Positions 33,525 to 41,765 of a stretch of DNA of 64,000 nt are shown one piece after another (position 1 is the stretch's first letter; each line of letters starts with the position of its first letter). The stretch is from assembly GCA_965279125.1 (NCBI GenBank), contig CBDIHL010000038.1, forward strand, positions 1 to 64,000. Reading direction: 5' to 3'. The notes beneath the pieces were generated by a model. That model was not told where the DNA came from. It saw only the letters and a list, made by a program, of their open reading frames with translations, and searched no databases. Source of the stretch: Dinoroseobacter sp965279125 (lineage in GTDB: Bacteria; Pseudomonadota; Alphaproteobacteria; Rhodobacterales; Rhodobacteraceae). Position numbers and translations under genes: made by a program.

Positions 33525-34838
33525 CTAATCCACCGGCAACCCGCTCGGCACCGTTTCGGGCCGCCCCAAAGGCCGCGTTTCAGCCGTGGCCCCGGTCAAA
33601 GCCCCGAGGAATGCGACCAGATCAGCAACCTCCGCATCCCCCATATCGAGGGGCGTAATATCCAGCTTTGCACGATGCCGCGCCGCCTCCAGCCGATCTG
33701 ACTGGATGACGAAATCAATCGGCGCGAGCCACTTCGCCTCAGGCAGCTTCGCCATATCCCGCGTCCAGCTTGCGAGGCTTTCGCGCGGTGCCAGATGATG
33801 CCGCACAATCCCCTCCAACGTCGGAAACGCACCGTTATGACCGTATGGCCCGGTCAGCGCCACATTGCGCAGCATCGGCGTGCGGAACCGGTAGGCATCC
33901 TCGGGCCGGTTGCTTTCGCCAACGCGGCCCACATCGCGCGGGGTCGGATCGTGCAGGCGCGTGCGGCCCGGCCCGAATTGCGGCAGCATCAGCGCGTGAA
34001 ACTCCTGGTCGCTCATCAAGGGCCCGGAATGACATGACGCACAGCCCGCCGCGCCATAAAACAGCTCCATCCCGCGCAGCGCCGCCCCGTCCAGCGCGCC
34101 CTTATCCCCGGCCAGATACGCATCAAAAGGACTGTCATAATTCGCCCATTCCGTGCCCATGAACGCGCCCAGCGCATTGGCGATATGGGTGATGGTCACG
34201 TCCTCTGGCACCGAGACATCGTCGAACGCGGCCACGAACATCTCGCCATAGGTCGGGATCGTGCGCACCCGCTTGGCCAAAATCGGCCAGCCCAGATCGA
34301 TCCGGTCGGCCACGGCGCCGGTCACATCGTTCTCGCCGACATTGCCAGCCATCTCAAACTGCGCGGTCAGCGGGAAGATCGCTTGGGCTGCCAGCAAGCT
34401 ATCGAGCCCCGGGGGCAACCATTCCTGCGCCGGACTGTTGAACCCGTTCTCATAGTGATCGCCGATCTCGAGACGTCCATCATGGAACATCACGTGGATA
34501 TCGCGGTGGCCGAGGTTCCACAGGGCAGGGGCGTTGCGCGGCACACGTTTACGAATGGCATCCGCGCCCACACCGACGGTCCGCTCCGGCCCGACGCCCT
34601 CACCCCCTTCACCGATCCCCAGGCTCAGCCCATCGCCGCCAGCGTGATCGTGATGATGGCAGGTGCCGCAAGAGATATTGCGATTGCCCGAGAGTATCTT
34701 ATCGTAGAACAGAAGCTGGCCGATCTCGGCCTTATCCGCGTCGAAGGCGAGAAAATCATCAGGGCTCAGCGGTGCCGGCATCTCGGCCAGCGCAGGGCCA
34801 GCGAGAAGGAAGAGGGAAATATGAAATACACGTTTCAT
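33525..34838 (-). CDS. di-haem cytochrome c peroxidase / MauG-family protein
   Basis: A 437-residue exported protein. Residues 1-18 are a signal peptide (MKRVFHISLFLLAGPALA). Two c-type haem sites are present: CGTCH (57-61, followed by the unusual HHDH run) and CASCH (about 266-270). The rest (LSGNRNISCGTC, PALWNLGHRD, YGHNGAFPTLEGIVRHH) matches bacterial di-haem peroxidases, which reduce hydrogen peroxide in the periplasm or modify partner proteins. Its start codon region overlaps, on the opposite strand, the start of the Sel1 protein gene by 18 bases; both starts are needed for signal peptides. A specific electron donor is not visible. Confidence 0.88.
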   Translation of the reverse strand: MKRVFHISLFLLAGPALAEMPAPLSPDDFLAFDADKAEIGQLLFYDKILSGNRNISCGTCHHHDHAGGDGLSLGIGEGGEGVGPERTVGVGADAIRKRVPRNAPALWNLGHRDIHVMFHDGRLEIGDHYENGFNSPAQEWLPPGLDSLLAAQAIFPLTAQFEMAGNVGENDVTGAVADRIDLGWPILAKRVRTIPTYGEMFVAAFDDVSVPEDVTITHIANALGAFMGTEWANYDSPFDAYLAGDKGALDGAALRGMELFYGAAGCASCHSGPLMSDQEFHALMLPQFGPGRTRLHDPTPRDVGRVGESNRPEDAYRFRTPMLRNVALTGPYGHNGAFPTLEGIVRHHLAPRESLASWTRDMAKLPEAKWLAPIDFVIQSDRLEAARHRAKLDITPLDMGDAEVADLVAFLGALTGATAETRPLGRPETVPSGLPVD

Positions 34839-35306
34839 GCGGCGATCTTGGCGCTTTTGGGCGCGGTTGCAAGCCCCGCTTTCGCCGATCTGGAAGTCGC
34901 GCGCGACCTTATGGAAGAGAACCGCTTCGAGGAAGCGATGACCGAGCTGTGGCCCGCCGCCCGCTCGGGAAATGCCGAAGCCGAAGAGCTGATCGGGATC
35001 ATGTACGCGCTTGGTTTGGGCGTCGAGCGTGACGACCGCCGCGCGTTTGAATGGTATTTACGCTCTTCGATGAAAGGCCATCCCGGCGCGCAATCGGGGG
35101 TCGGCTGGTACTACGAGGTCGGGCGCGGTCTGCCTGCGCCGGATCTGGTGCGCGCCTATATGTGGTACACCTTGTCGGCGATTGGTGGCGATCCCGATGC
35201 CGCCGACAGCATGGACCAGATCATCCAGCGGATGACGCCCGAGCAGATCGAGGAGGCGTTGGTGCTGGTCGATGACTACAAGGTCTGGCTCTATCCGTTC
35301 CGCTAG
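34821..35306 (+). CDS. exported Sel1-repeat protein
   Basis: A 161-residue protein with a signal peptide (residues 1-22, MKYTFHAAILALLGAVASPA) and Sel1/TPR-like repeats: NRFEEAMTELWPAARSGNAEAEELIGIMYALGLGVERD, AFEWYLRSSMKGHPGAQSGVGWYYEVGRGLP and AYMWYTLSAIGGDPDAADSMDQI. Such proteins act as periplasmic adaptors or regulators. ATG 34821 is supported by AGAGGGAAAT directly upstream and by the signal peptide. The first 18 bases are also the first 18 bases of the divergent peroxidase gene, so neither gene has a free 5' leader clear of the other. Partner unknown. Confidence 0.82.
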   Translation: MKYTFHAAILALLGAVASPAFADLEVARDLMEENRFEEAMTELWPAARSGNAEAEELIGIMYALGLGVERDDRRAFEWYLRSSMKGHPGAQSGVGWYYEVGRGLPAPDLVRAYMWYTLSAIGGDPDAADSMDQIIQRMTPEQIEEALVLVDDYKVWLYPFR

Positions 35307-35354
35307 ATCGCGCCCACGCGGTCGGTGGTGTTGAAGCGCGGGTCGGCGGGACGT

Positions 35355-35400
35355 GGACGCTCTTTCGAAAGAGCGTCCTTACGGCTCTTCGAAGAGCCGT
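35355..35400. repeat. two adjacent perfect palindromes
   Basis: ACGCTCTTTCGAAAGAGCGT (35357-35376, extendable to 24 bases with flanking GG/CC) and ACGGCTCTTCGAAGAGCCGT (35381-35400) stand four bases apart in the 168-base gap before the BLUF gene. Both are perfect, with no loop, so they can form strong hairpins or cruciforms. No T-run follows. They resemble the pairs at 5621 and 52306. Confidence 0.7.
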
Positions 35401-35474
35401 TTCCCGGCCCGCCCCTAGACACCTCACCCGAATAGGCGCACTGTCACCTCGCCCTAACGAAAGCCCCACCCCCC

Positions 35475-35888
35475 ATGTCCCTCGTCCAGATGGTCTACGC
35501 CTCTCGCCCGTTCGGGTTCGACACCGCGATCTTGTCGCAAATCCTGCACACCGCGCGTCGGCGCAATGCCGAGGATAACATCACTGGCGCGCTGATCTGC
35601 CGGGGCGATCTGTTCTTGCAGATGCTCGAAGGCCCCGCCAAGCGGGTGGAGGAGACGTATCACCGTATCCGCCAGGACGACCGCCATCTGGAGGTCACCA
35701 GCCTGATGAAGCGCACCATTTCCACGCGCCTCTTCCCGGAATGGGCGATGCGCGATGATCCGGTGCAAAGCTGGATGTGGAGTGCCGAAGACGTCCACAA
35801 GGGCGCCGTCACCCGCGCGACCGAGCAAGAGGTGCTGAGCGTATTCGAGCGTGTTGCGGCCACCGATCAGGGCGGTCCGCGCGGCTAA
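35475..35888 (+). CDS. BLUF-domain blue-light sensor
   Basis: A 137-residue protein that is almost entirely a BLUF (FAD-binding) domain. Key residues are in place: Y8 (MVYAS), N31 (RRRNAEDNITG), Q49 (FLQMLEG) and a tryptophan at 90 near the C-terminal end of the domain. The photoactive Tyr-Gln-FAD hydrogen-bond switch therefore appears intact. No effector domain (EAL, cyclase, HTH) is attached, so it must act through protein contacts. It reads into a membrane-protein gene 72 bases downstream, which may be a partner. ATG 35475 directly begins the domain; no strong ribosome-binding site is seen. Confidence 0.92.
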   Translation: MSLVQMVYASRPFGFDTAILSQILHTARRRNAEDNITGALICRGDLFLQMLEGPAKRVEETYHRIRQDDRHLEVTSLMKRTISTRLFPEWAMRDDPVQSWMWSAEDVHKGAVTRATEQEVLSVFERVAATDQGGPRG

Positions 35889-35960
35889 AGCCCCCTCAAA
35901 GAAACAGCTTTGCAGCGCAAGACCCTCTCGGGTAGCCTCGGGTCCGGGAGGACGTTCCAG

Positions 35961-36740
35961 ATGAAAGATATCACCGCACCCGAGCTGCCCCATGGCGCGC
36001 CCGATCTGCACCCGCTCAGCCGCGCGGACCTGTTTGATGCGCTGCGCCTCGGCTGGCGCGATTTCATGTCCGCCCCGCGCTTCGGGCTCTTCTTCGCGGG
36101 GGTCTATGTGGTCGCAGGCCTCGCAATCCTCTGGCTGCTCGGGGCCACCGGCAACACCGTGGCCGCCCTTCCGCTGATCCTCGGGTTTCCGTTGCTCGGC
36201 CCCTTCGTCGCCGTTGGTTTCTACGAGATCAGCCGCCGATTACAGGCGGGCCAGGCGCTTGACTGGAAGGGCATTCTGACCGTCGTGTGGCGCGAGAAGG
36301 ATCGCCAGATGCCCTCGATTGCGGCCATCGTTCTGATCTTCTTTCTGTTCTGGAATTTCTTGGCCCATATGATCTTCGCCCTGTTCATGGGGCTCCAAGT
36401 GATGACCAATATCTCGTCCTCCTTCGAGGTCTTCCTGACCCCCAACGGCCTGATGATGCTGGCCGTCGGCACGGTCGTGGGCGCGATCTTCTCGTTCCTT
36501 CTCTTCGCACTCATGGCCATCGCGCTGCCGATGCTGATCGACCGGGAGGTGGATTTCATGACCGCCATGCTGACCTCGTTCACCACCGTGACCGAAAACC
36601 TGTCGGTGATGCTCGTGTGGGGGGTCCTCGTCGCGGGGCTTTTGCTGATCGGGATGCTGCCAGGATTTCTGGGCTTGTTCGTCGTGCTGCCCTTGCTGGG
36701 CCACGCCACATGGCATGTCTACGATAAGGCGCGCGCTTAA
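35961..36740 (+). CDS. DUF2189-family membrane protein
   Basis: A 259-residue inner-membrane protein. After a 35-residue soluble N-terminus (HPLSRADLFDALRLGWRDFM) come about six hydrophobic helices (LFFAGVYVVAGLAILWLL, LPLILGFPLLGPFVAVGFYEISRRLQ and so on), the DUF2189 layout. The role of the family is unknown. ATG 35961 was chosen with GGGAGGA about 11 bases upstream. It lies after the BLUF sensor and its stop overlaps the convergent drug-exporter gene by four bases. A light-linked function would be inference from neighbourhood only. Confidence 0.8.
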   Translation: MKDITAPELPHGAPDLHPLSRADLFDALRLGWRDFMSAPRFGLFFAGVYVVAGLAILWLLGATGNTVAALPLILGFPLLGPFVAVGFYEISRRLQAGQALDWKGILTVVWREKDRQMPSIAAIVLIFFLFWNFLAHMIFALFMGLQVMTNISSSFEVFLTPNGLMMLAVGTVVGAIFSFLLFALMAIALPMLIDREVDFMTAMLTSFTTVTENLSVMLVWGVLVAGLLLIGMLPGFLGLFVVLPLLGHATWHVYDKARA

Positions 36741-38221
36741 CGGCGCACCCCTATCAGCGCCAACAGGGCCGATACTGCGGCGAGCCCAGCACAAACCCAC
36801 AGCAAAACTGCAAATGCGGTGTCCATCGCAGGCGCATGAGCCACGGCCTGTGAAAACGCTCCGAAGCTTTCTGTGCCACCTGCGTCGAAATAAACCCGCC
36901 CGGCCCAAGCGCCCATCACGGCGACGGCCACAAGCCCCGCGACCCGGCTAATGGCATTGTTGATCCCGGAAGCGATCCCACTGCGGCTGTCAGGCACGGC
37001 AGCCATCACTGCTGTGGACAGGGGGGCAACAACCATCGCCATGCCGATCCCCAACAGCAACATCGTTGGCAACACATGGCCCCAGAAGGCCTGTAACGGC
37101 AGACCAAGCGCGAGAATAACATATGCGAGCGCGACCACACCCGATCCAACCGCGATCAAGGGACCTGCGCCGAACCGATCACTGAGGGCACCAAAGCGCG
37201 ACGACAAAAGCGCAATCGGCACGGTCAGAGGCAAGAATGCCAGCGCAGCCTCGGCCTCGGCGATGTCCCAGCCTGCAATGACCGTCATTGGCAGGAAGAA
37301 CAGCACCGTAGACAGCGCGAAATAGAGAGCCCCCGTCGCCGCATTCGCCGCCGAGAACCGCGCATTCGCGAACAAATCAAGCGGCACCATTGGATGATCG
37401 CTGCGCGCCTCCCAGATCAGGAACGCTCCGAGCACGCCCAGCCCGCTCAGCAGCACCGACCAACTCAGCCCGTGCCCTTCGCCGGAACTGGTCAGCGCAT
37501 AAGCCACCAGCCCCAAGCCCAGCGTTATCAACACCGCGCCGAGCCCATCGAGCGGTCGATCTGGACGCGCGGGATCGCTGCGCACATGGGCAAGGATCAG
37601 CCAGATCGCAACGCCACCAAGCGGCAGGTTCAGCGCGAAGATCAAGCGCCACGCGCTTTGCTCGCCAAAGCTCAGGACCAAACCGCCCAGCACCGGACCG
37701 AGTGCCGTGGTCAGCGCGGATGCTGCCGCCCATCTTCCGATGGCCTTTCCGCGCAGATCGGGCGGATAAGCGCGGGCAATCAGCGCCAGCGATCCGGGCA
37801 CCATGATCGCCGCACCAACACCTTGAACAACACGTGCAGCGGTGAAGCTCGCGGGCGAAGGGGCGACAGCGCAGATCAGTGAGGCCACGACAAACAGTGC
37901 GATCCCAAAGGAAAACACACGCGCCAACCCAAACCGATCCCCTAACGCACCTCCAAACAGCAACAACGCCGAAAGAGGTAAGAGATAAGCGTTGTGAAAC
38001 CATTGAGCTTGTTCAAGCGTCGCCCCCAGATCCGCGCGCATAGCGGGCAGTGCAATCGCGACAACCGAGCCATCAATGAAGCCGAGCGCCGAGGCAAGGA
38101 TGGCCGCTGTCAGCAGGTAAGGCCGCGCCTCGGGCGCACAAAGCGGCGGGCGTCCTGAGACTGGGTCGGATGTAGAAAGGCCCTCTGGCGCGGGTCCAGA
38201 GGGCGTTTCTACATCAGTCAT
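36737..38221 (-). CDS. MFS drug-efflux transporter (DHA2, 14-helix type)
   Basis: A 494-residue transporter with about 14 membrane helices. Typical motifs are SALGFIDGSVVAIALPAMRADLGATLEQAQWFHNAYLL in helix 1 (motif D1 type), FGGALGDRFGLARVF (motif A, residues about 88-102) and the antiporter motif C, ALGPVLGGLVLSF (about 163-175). This points to proton-coupled multidrug or small-molecule export. The N-terminal 35 residues are polar. It stands alone, convergent with the DUF2189 gene, and no TetR regulator is adjacent. Substrates cannot be predicted. Confidence 0.88.
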   Translation of the reverse strand: MTDVETPSGPAPEGLSTSDPVSGRPPLCAPEARPYLLTAAILASALGFIDGSVVAIALPAMRADLGATLEQAQWFHNAYLLPLSALLLFGGALGDRFGLARVFSFGIALFVVASLICAVAPSPASFTAARVVQGVGAAIMVPGSLALIARAYPPDLRGKAIGRWAAASALTTALGPVLGGLVLSFGEQSAWRLIFALNLPLGGVAIWLILAHVRSDPARPDRPLDGLGAVLITLGLGLVAYALTSSGEGHGLSWSVLLSGLGVLGAFLIWEARSDHPMVPLDLFANARFSAANAATGALYFALSTVLFFLPMTVIAGWDIAEAEAALAFLPLTVPIALLSSRFGALSDRFGAGPLIAVGSGVVALAYVILALGLPLQAFWGHVLPTMLLLGIGMAMVVAPLSTAVMAAVPDSRSGIASGINNAISRVAGLVAVAVMGAWAGRVYFDAGGTESFGAFSQAVAHAPAMDTAFAVLLWVCAGLAAVSALLALIGVRR

Positions 38222-38252
38222 ATTCGGGGCGGCCAGCGCTGGTCGCTATGCC

Positions 38253-38837
38253 TCAGCCTTTGTCGCCTGCTGCTTTCGCTTGCGGGGCAGGGGCTGGCTT
38301 GGCTGCAACAGGACGTGCAGGCGCTGGTGCCGGTCGCGCCGGAGCGCCCGATTTTGCGCCGCCAAGAGGATCATCTTGGCGTTGGACAGATCCTTCGAAA
38401 TGCGCGCCGGATTCGATGGCGATCGTTTTGTGTATGATGTCGCCTTCAACTTGCGCCGTAGACGTCAGACGCACCTTCAGACCACGCACCTTACCGATCA
38501 CGCGACCGTTTACGATCACATCATCGGCAACAACTTCGCCCTTAATCGTGGCGCTTTCGCCGACAGTCAGCAAATGGGCGCGAATATCGCCCTCGACCTG
38601 GCAATCGACCTGAATATCGCCTGTGGTGCGCAGGTTGCCCGTAATCGTCAGATCAGACGACAAAACCGATGGAGCGACCTTGGCACGGGGGGCAGATGGT
38701 GCACCGTCCTGCGCAGAGCCTGGCATGACGCCAGCCGCTGCAGGGCGTGCAACAGGTGTGTCGGCCATTTTGGGGCGTTCGGGTTGATCTCCGGCGGATT
38801 TCGGGCCCGGTTCGTTGATGCGAGATTTAGAAAACAT
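38253..38837 (-). CDS. bactofilin-family cytoskeletal protein
   Basis: A 194-residue protein. The central region, about residues 55-150 (SSDLTITGNLRTTGDIQVDCQVEGDI, then VIVNGRVIGKVRG and VEGDIIHKTIAIESGAHFEG), is the right-handed beta-helix of bactofilins, which polymerise without nucleotide beneath the membrane. The N- and C-terminal tails are Pro/Ala/Lys-rich and disordered, as usual. The start overlaps the end of the M23 peptidase gene by 11 bases, so the two are co-expressed; bactofilins often localise such peptidases to shape the cell wall. Confidence 0.92.
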   Translation of the reverse strand: MFSKSRINEPGPKSAGDQPERPKMADTPVARPAAAGVMPGSAQDGAPSAPRAKVAPSVLSSDLTITGNLRTTGDIQVDCQVEGDIRAHLLTVGESATIKGEVVADDVIVNGRVIGKVRGLKVRLTSTAQVEGDIIHKTIAIESGAHFEGSVQRQDDPLGGAKSGAPARPAPAPARPVAAKPAPAPQAKAAGDKG

Positions 38838-40365
38838 TTTGTCCTGCCCTGATAAAGGTCATCGGATTAACGGGAGTGCCGTTCAAGCGCACCTCATAGT
38901 GAAGATGCGACCCGGTCGAGCGGCCAGAACTACCCATATCACCGATTCTGTCGCCGCGCGAGACCCTTTGGCCGTTCGATACGCGGATACGGGACATATG
39001 GGCATAGCGGGTCGTATATCCAAATTCGTGCTGGATCGTCACCATGCGGCCATAGCCACCGGCCCAACCGGCCTGGATCACCACACCGTCGCCACCTGCG
39101 ACCAGCGGCGTGCCGACGGGGGCGGCAAAATCCGTGCCATTATGCATCCGGCGTCCGCCCGTTTTGGGGTCACGGCGGTAGCCAAAGGGCGAGGTGAAGC
39201 GGAACGAGGCCTGCACAGGCTGATAAAGCGGCACCATATCGGCGGCCATGCGGTGCAGGTTCACTTCGTCAAACTTTTGCAGGATCGCATTGGCGCGCTC
39301 GGCGGTGGGGTCATTGATATCCTCGCCATCCGGTCCGCGTGACGACACTGACAGCGGAACCAACGGGCCACCCTGGCCAGTATAGCTGCGGCGCACGGTC
39401 TCGATGATCCGGTCGGCGGGCAGTTCGGCTTGCTCAAAGACTTGCTGAAGCGGCTCCAGCGAGGCAGTGGCGGCCTCTTCCAAACGCTCCAGAATGCGGT
39501 CGGTGCGCTCTTCGGCGAGGCGGGCGGCAAAGACCAGCTCTTCAACTTCGGATTGGGTCTCATTGAGGCTCTGCGAGGCCATGTCGCGGCTCTCGGAGGT
39601 TTGCATCAGGCGGTCTGACAGCGCTTCAATGGTAGCGCCCTTTGCCGCCAGAATGCCAGCTTGCGTGTTGGTGGTGCCAGTCGCGGCTTCCAATTCGGCC
39701 ACAACCAACTCTGCGCGGTTCACCGCGTTGTCGCGGTCGCGCATGGCCGTCAGAAGCGTGTCATGAATGGCGTTTATGCCGGTTTCAAGTTCCGCGCGGC
39801 GCTCTTCGCTGTCCAGAAGGCGCTGCTGCATGTCCGAGATTTGACTCATGGCGATGTAGAAGCGTTCTTGTGCCTTGCGGGCTTCCTCGGCACGGGTGTC
39901 GCGCTCGAGGCTTAGCGCATTGAGGCGCGCGCCATACATAGCTTGTTCACGCAGCGCTTGATCGCGAGCCGAGCCGGAACCTAGGCTATCCATGAGCAGC
40001 ACAGAGGTCGCGATGATGGTCCACCCCAACACCACGGCGCCGCCCGCCAGAATGCCCAGCTGCGCCTTCGTCGACAGACGCATGAACCGCGTGCCGTCAT
40101 CGGATTTCAGAAATAGTCTCTGCTCTGGTAAGGCGCGTTCCGCCCTTTGAAATAGCCGTGTCACCACAGGTTTCAGTCCCCGAATTCCCCAATCCCACTC
40201 GCCAAGGTTGGTTGTCCAACTCTTCGGCTGCCAGTGGGATAGTCCAGAAGCCTGAAATAACGCAAGGAATTTGAAGGGTAAGCGGCGCGTCACGGGGAAA
40301 AAGCGCGGAAATTTGCCGAAATTATGGCCGTTGTTGAGAACCGACAAGCGGATTTCCGCCGCCAT
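38827..40365 (-). CDS. membrane-anchored M23 peptidase
   Basis: A 512-residue envelope protein. Residues about 100-130 form one transmembrane helix (LGILAGGAVVLGWTIIATSVLL), followed by a long periplasmic coiled coil (about 135-300) and a C-terminal LytM/M23 domain. Zinc ligands are visible in HNGTDFAAP (H and D, near 407-411) and HLHYE (near 487). This is the usual form of division- or shape-related endopeptidases or their regulators. The first 95 residues are unusually basic and may be partly upstream sequence, but ATG 40365 has GGGAGA 9 bases before it. It precedes and overlaps bactofilin. Confidence 0.88.
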   Translation of the reverse strand: MAAEIRLSVLNNGHNFGKFPRFFPVTRRLPFKFLALFQASGLSHWQPKSWTTNLGEWDWGIRGLKPVVTRLFQRAERALPEQRLFLKSDDGTRFMRLSTKAQLGILAGGAVVLGWTIIATSVLLMDSLGSGSARDQALREQAMYGARLNALSLERDTRAEEARKAQERFYIAMSQISDMQQRLLDSEERRAELETGINAIHDTLLTAMRDRDNAVNRAELVVAELEAATGTTNTQAGILAAKGATIEALSDRLMQTSESRDMASQSLNETQSEVEELVFAARLAEERTDRILERLEEAATASLEPLQQVFEQAELPADRIIETVRRSYTGQGGPLVPLSVSSRGPDGEDINDPTAERANAILQKFDEVNLHRMAADMVPLYQPVQASFRFTSPFGYRRDPKTGGRRMHNGTDFAAPVGTPLVAGGDGVVIQAGWAGGYGRMVTIQHEFGYTTRYAHMSRIRVSNGQRVSRGDRIGDMGSSGRSTGSHLHYEVRLNGTPVNPMTFIRAGQNVF

Positions 40366-40395
40366 TTCGCGGTTATCTCCCGCGGCTTGTCGAAA

Positions 40396-41232
40396 TCAAA
40401 CCTTCTCGGTCAGCGGCCAGTAGAAATCCGGCGGGATGCCCGCATCGGCGCGCTTCTCGGTGTTGAAGGGCGGTTTCAGCTGGCCGTGGAAGTAGCGTCG
40501 CACAAGGCCATGGAACGTTTCTTTGGGGTCGAGGTCGTGACGCCCGCACAAAAAGTGAAACCATTTTGAGCCGTAGGCGACATGCGCAACCTCCTCGGCA
40601 TAGATCACCTCCAGAGCTTCGACCGCCTGGGCGGCTTTGGCGCGGCGAAAGACCTCCAGCATTTGCGGGGTCACATCGAGGCCGCGCGCTTCCAGCACCA
40701 TCGGCACAACGGCCAGACGTCCCATCAGATCATTTCCCGTATCTTCGGCCGCGCGCCACATCCCGGCATGGGCGGGCATGGCCCCATAAAAGCTGCCATC
40801 TGCTTCAAGGCAATCCGATAACAGTTTGAAATGTTTGGATTCGTCGTCGGCGGCACTGACCCAATCGTCGTAAAACCCCATCGGGAAGGCGACATCCGGG
40901 AACCGTGCGATGATGTCCCAATGCAGATCAATCGCGTTCAGCTCGATATGAGCCACGGCATGCAGAAGCGCTTTGCGCCCCTCGGGCGAGCCGGGTTTGC
41001 GGCGCGGCACATCGCGTGGGTCGAGCAGTTCCGGCGCATCCGGGCGCGCAGGCCGCAAGGGCGGGGGGACAGCCCCCAAAGGCAAAGGCGCCCCCGCCGC
41101 GCGCGAGGCCCGCCATTTGGCGGCACAGGCTTGCGATAGATCGGCCTTCGCGCGGCCCGCCGCACAGCTCAGCACGGCAACGGCGCACCCGGTAAGCGTG
41201 TCAGGTAGGGTATCGGGCAGGGCGTCGCTCAC
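40396..41232 (-). CDS. DUF455 ferritin-like protein
   Basis: A 278-residue helical protein of the DUF455 family. Conserved metal-type residues occur in HAVAHIELNAIDLHWDI, SAADDESKHFKLLSDCL and EVIYAEEVAHVAYGSKWF, the E...ExxH pattern of a di-iron ferritin-like four-helix bundle. GTG 41232 is the start, sharing GTGA with the stop of the peroxiredoxin gene; the upstream frame to 41400 is only a shadow of that gene. Family function is not established, though an oxidoreductase or tRNA-modifying role has been suspected for related folds. Its coupling to a peroxiredoxin hints at oxidative stress. Confidence 0.85.
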   Translation of the reverse strand: MSDALPDTLPDTLTGCAVAVLSCAAGRAKADLSQACAAKWRASRAAGAPLPLGAVPPPLRPARPDAPELLDPRDVPRRKPGSPEGRKALLHAVAHIELNAIDLHWDIIARFPDVAFPMGFYDDWVSAADDESKHFKLLSDCLEADGSFYGAMPAHAGMWRAAEDTGNDLMGRLAVVPMVLEARGLDVTPQMLEVFRRAKAAQAVEALEVIYAEEVAHVAYGSKWFHFLCGRHDLDPKETFHGLVRRYFHGQLKPPFNTEKRADAGIPPDFYWPLTEKV

Positions 41233-41690
41233 AATGCGCGCACCGCCTCCAGCACCTCTTCGGCATGGCCGGGCACTTTGACCTTGCGCCAGATGTTGCG
41301 CACCACGCCCTCGCCGTCGATCAGATAGGTCGCGCGCTCGATCCCCATATACTTTTTGCCATACATGTTCTTTTCGACCCATGTGCCGTAGCGCTCGCAC
41401 ACATCGCCCTGCTCGTCCGACAGAAGCGGGATGGACAGATCATGTTTGGCGATGAACTTGTCGTGCTTTTTCACCGGGTCTTTCGACACGCCCAACACAA
41501 TCGCGCCAGCGGCCTCGAATTCGTCGCGCAGGCCGGTAAAGGCGATGGCCTCTTTGGTACAGCCGGGGGTATCGTCTTTGGGATAGAAATAAAGCACCAC
41601 AGCCTTGGGCTTGAGATCAGATACGGTTACGGTTTGCCCACCATCACGGGGCAAAGACACCTCGGGGGCGGGTTGGCCAACTTCAATCAT
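41229..41690 (-). CDS. bcp: thioredoxin-dependent peroxiredoxin, Bcp/PrxQ type
   Basis: A 153-residue peroxiredoxin. The peroxidatic site is YFYPKDDTPGCTKEA with C44. The resolving cysteine found five residues later in E. coli Bcp is replaced by isoleucine, and the only other cysteine is C98 (DVCERYG), so the resolving mechanism may be one-Cys or use C98. It reduces hydrogen peroxide and alkyl hydroperoxides in the cytoplasm. AAGGAG lies 9 bases upstream of ATG 41690. It is the first gene of a pair with DUF455 and lies divergent from the YhdP-like gene. Confidence 0.93.
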   Translation of the reverse strand: MIEVGQPAPEVSLPRDGGQTVTVSDLKPKAVVLYFYPKDDTPGCTKEAIAFTGLRDEFEAAGAIVLGVSKDPVKKHDKFIAKHDLSIPLLSDEQGDVCERYGTWVEKNMYGKKYMGIERATYLIDGEGVVRNIWRKVKVPGHAEEVLEAVRAL

Positions 41691-41765
41691 GCGAAAACTC
41701 CTTAGGGATTTCATGTTGGTGCAAGAATAGACTGCGCGCAGGCGAAGGGAAGGCAGAAGGCGGAC

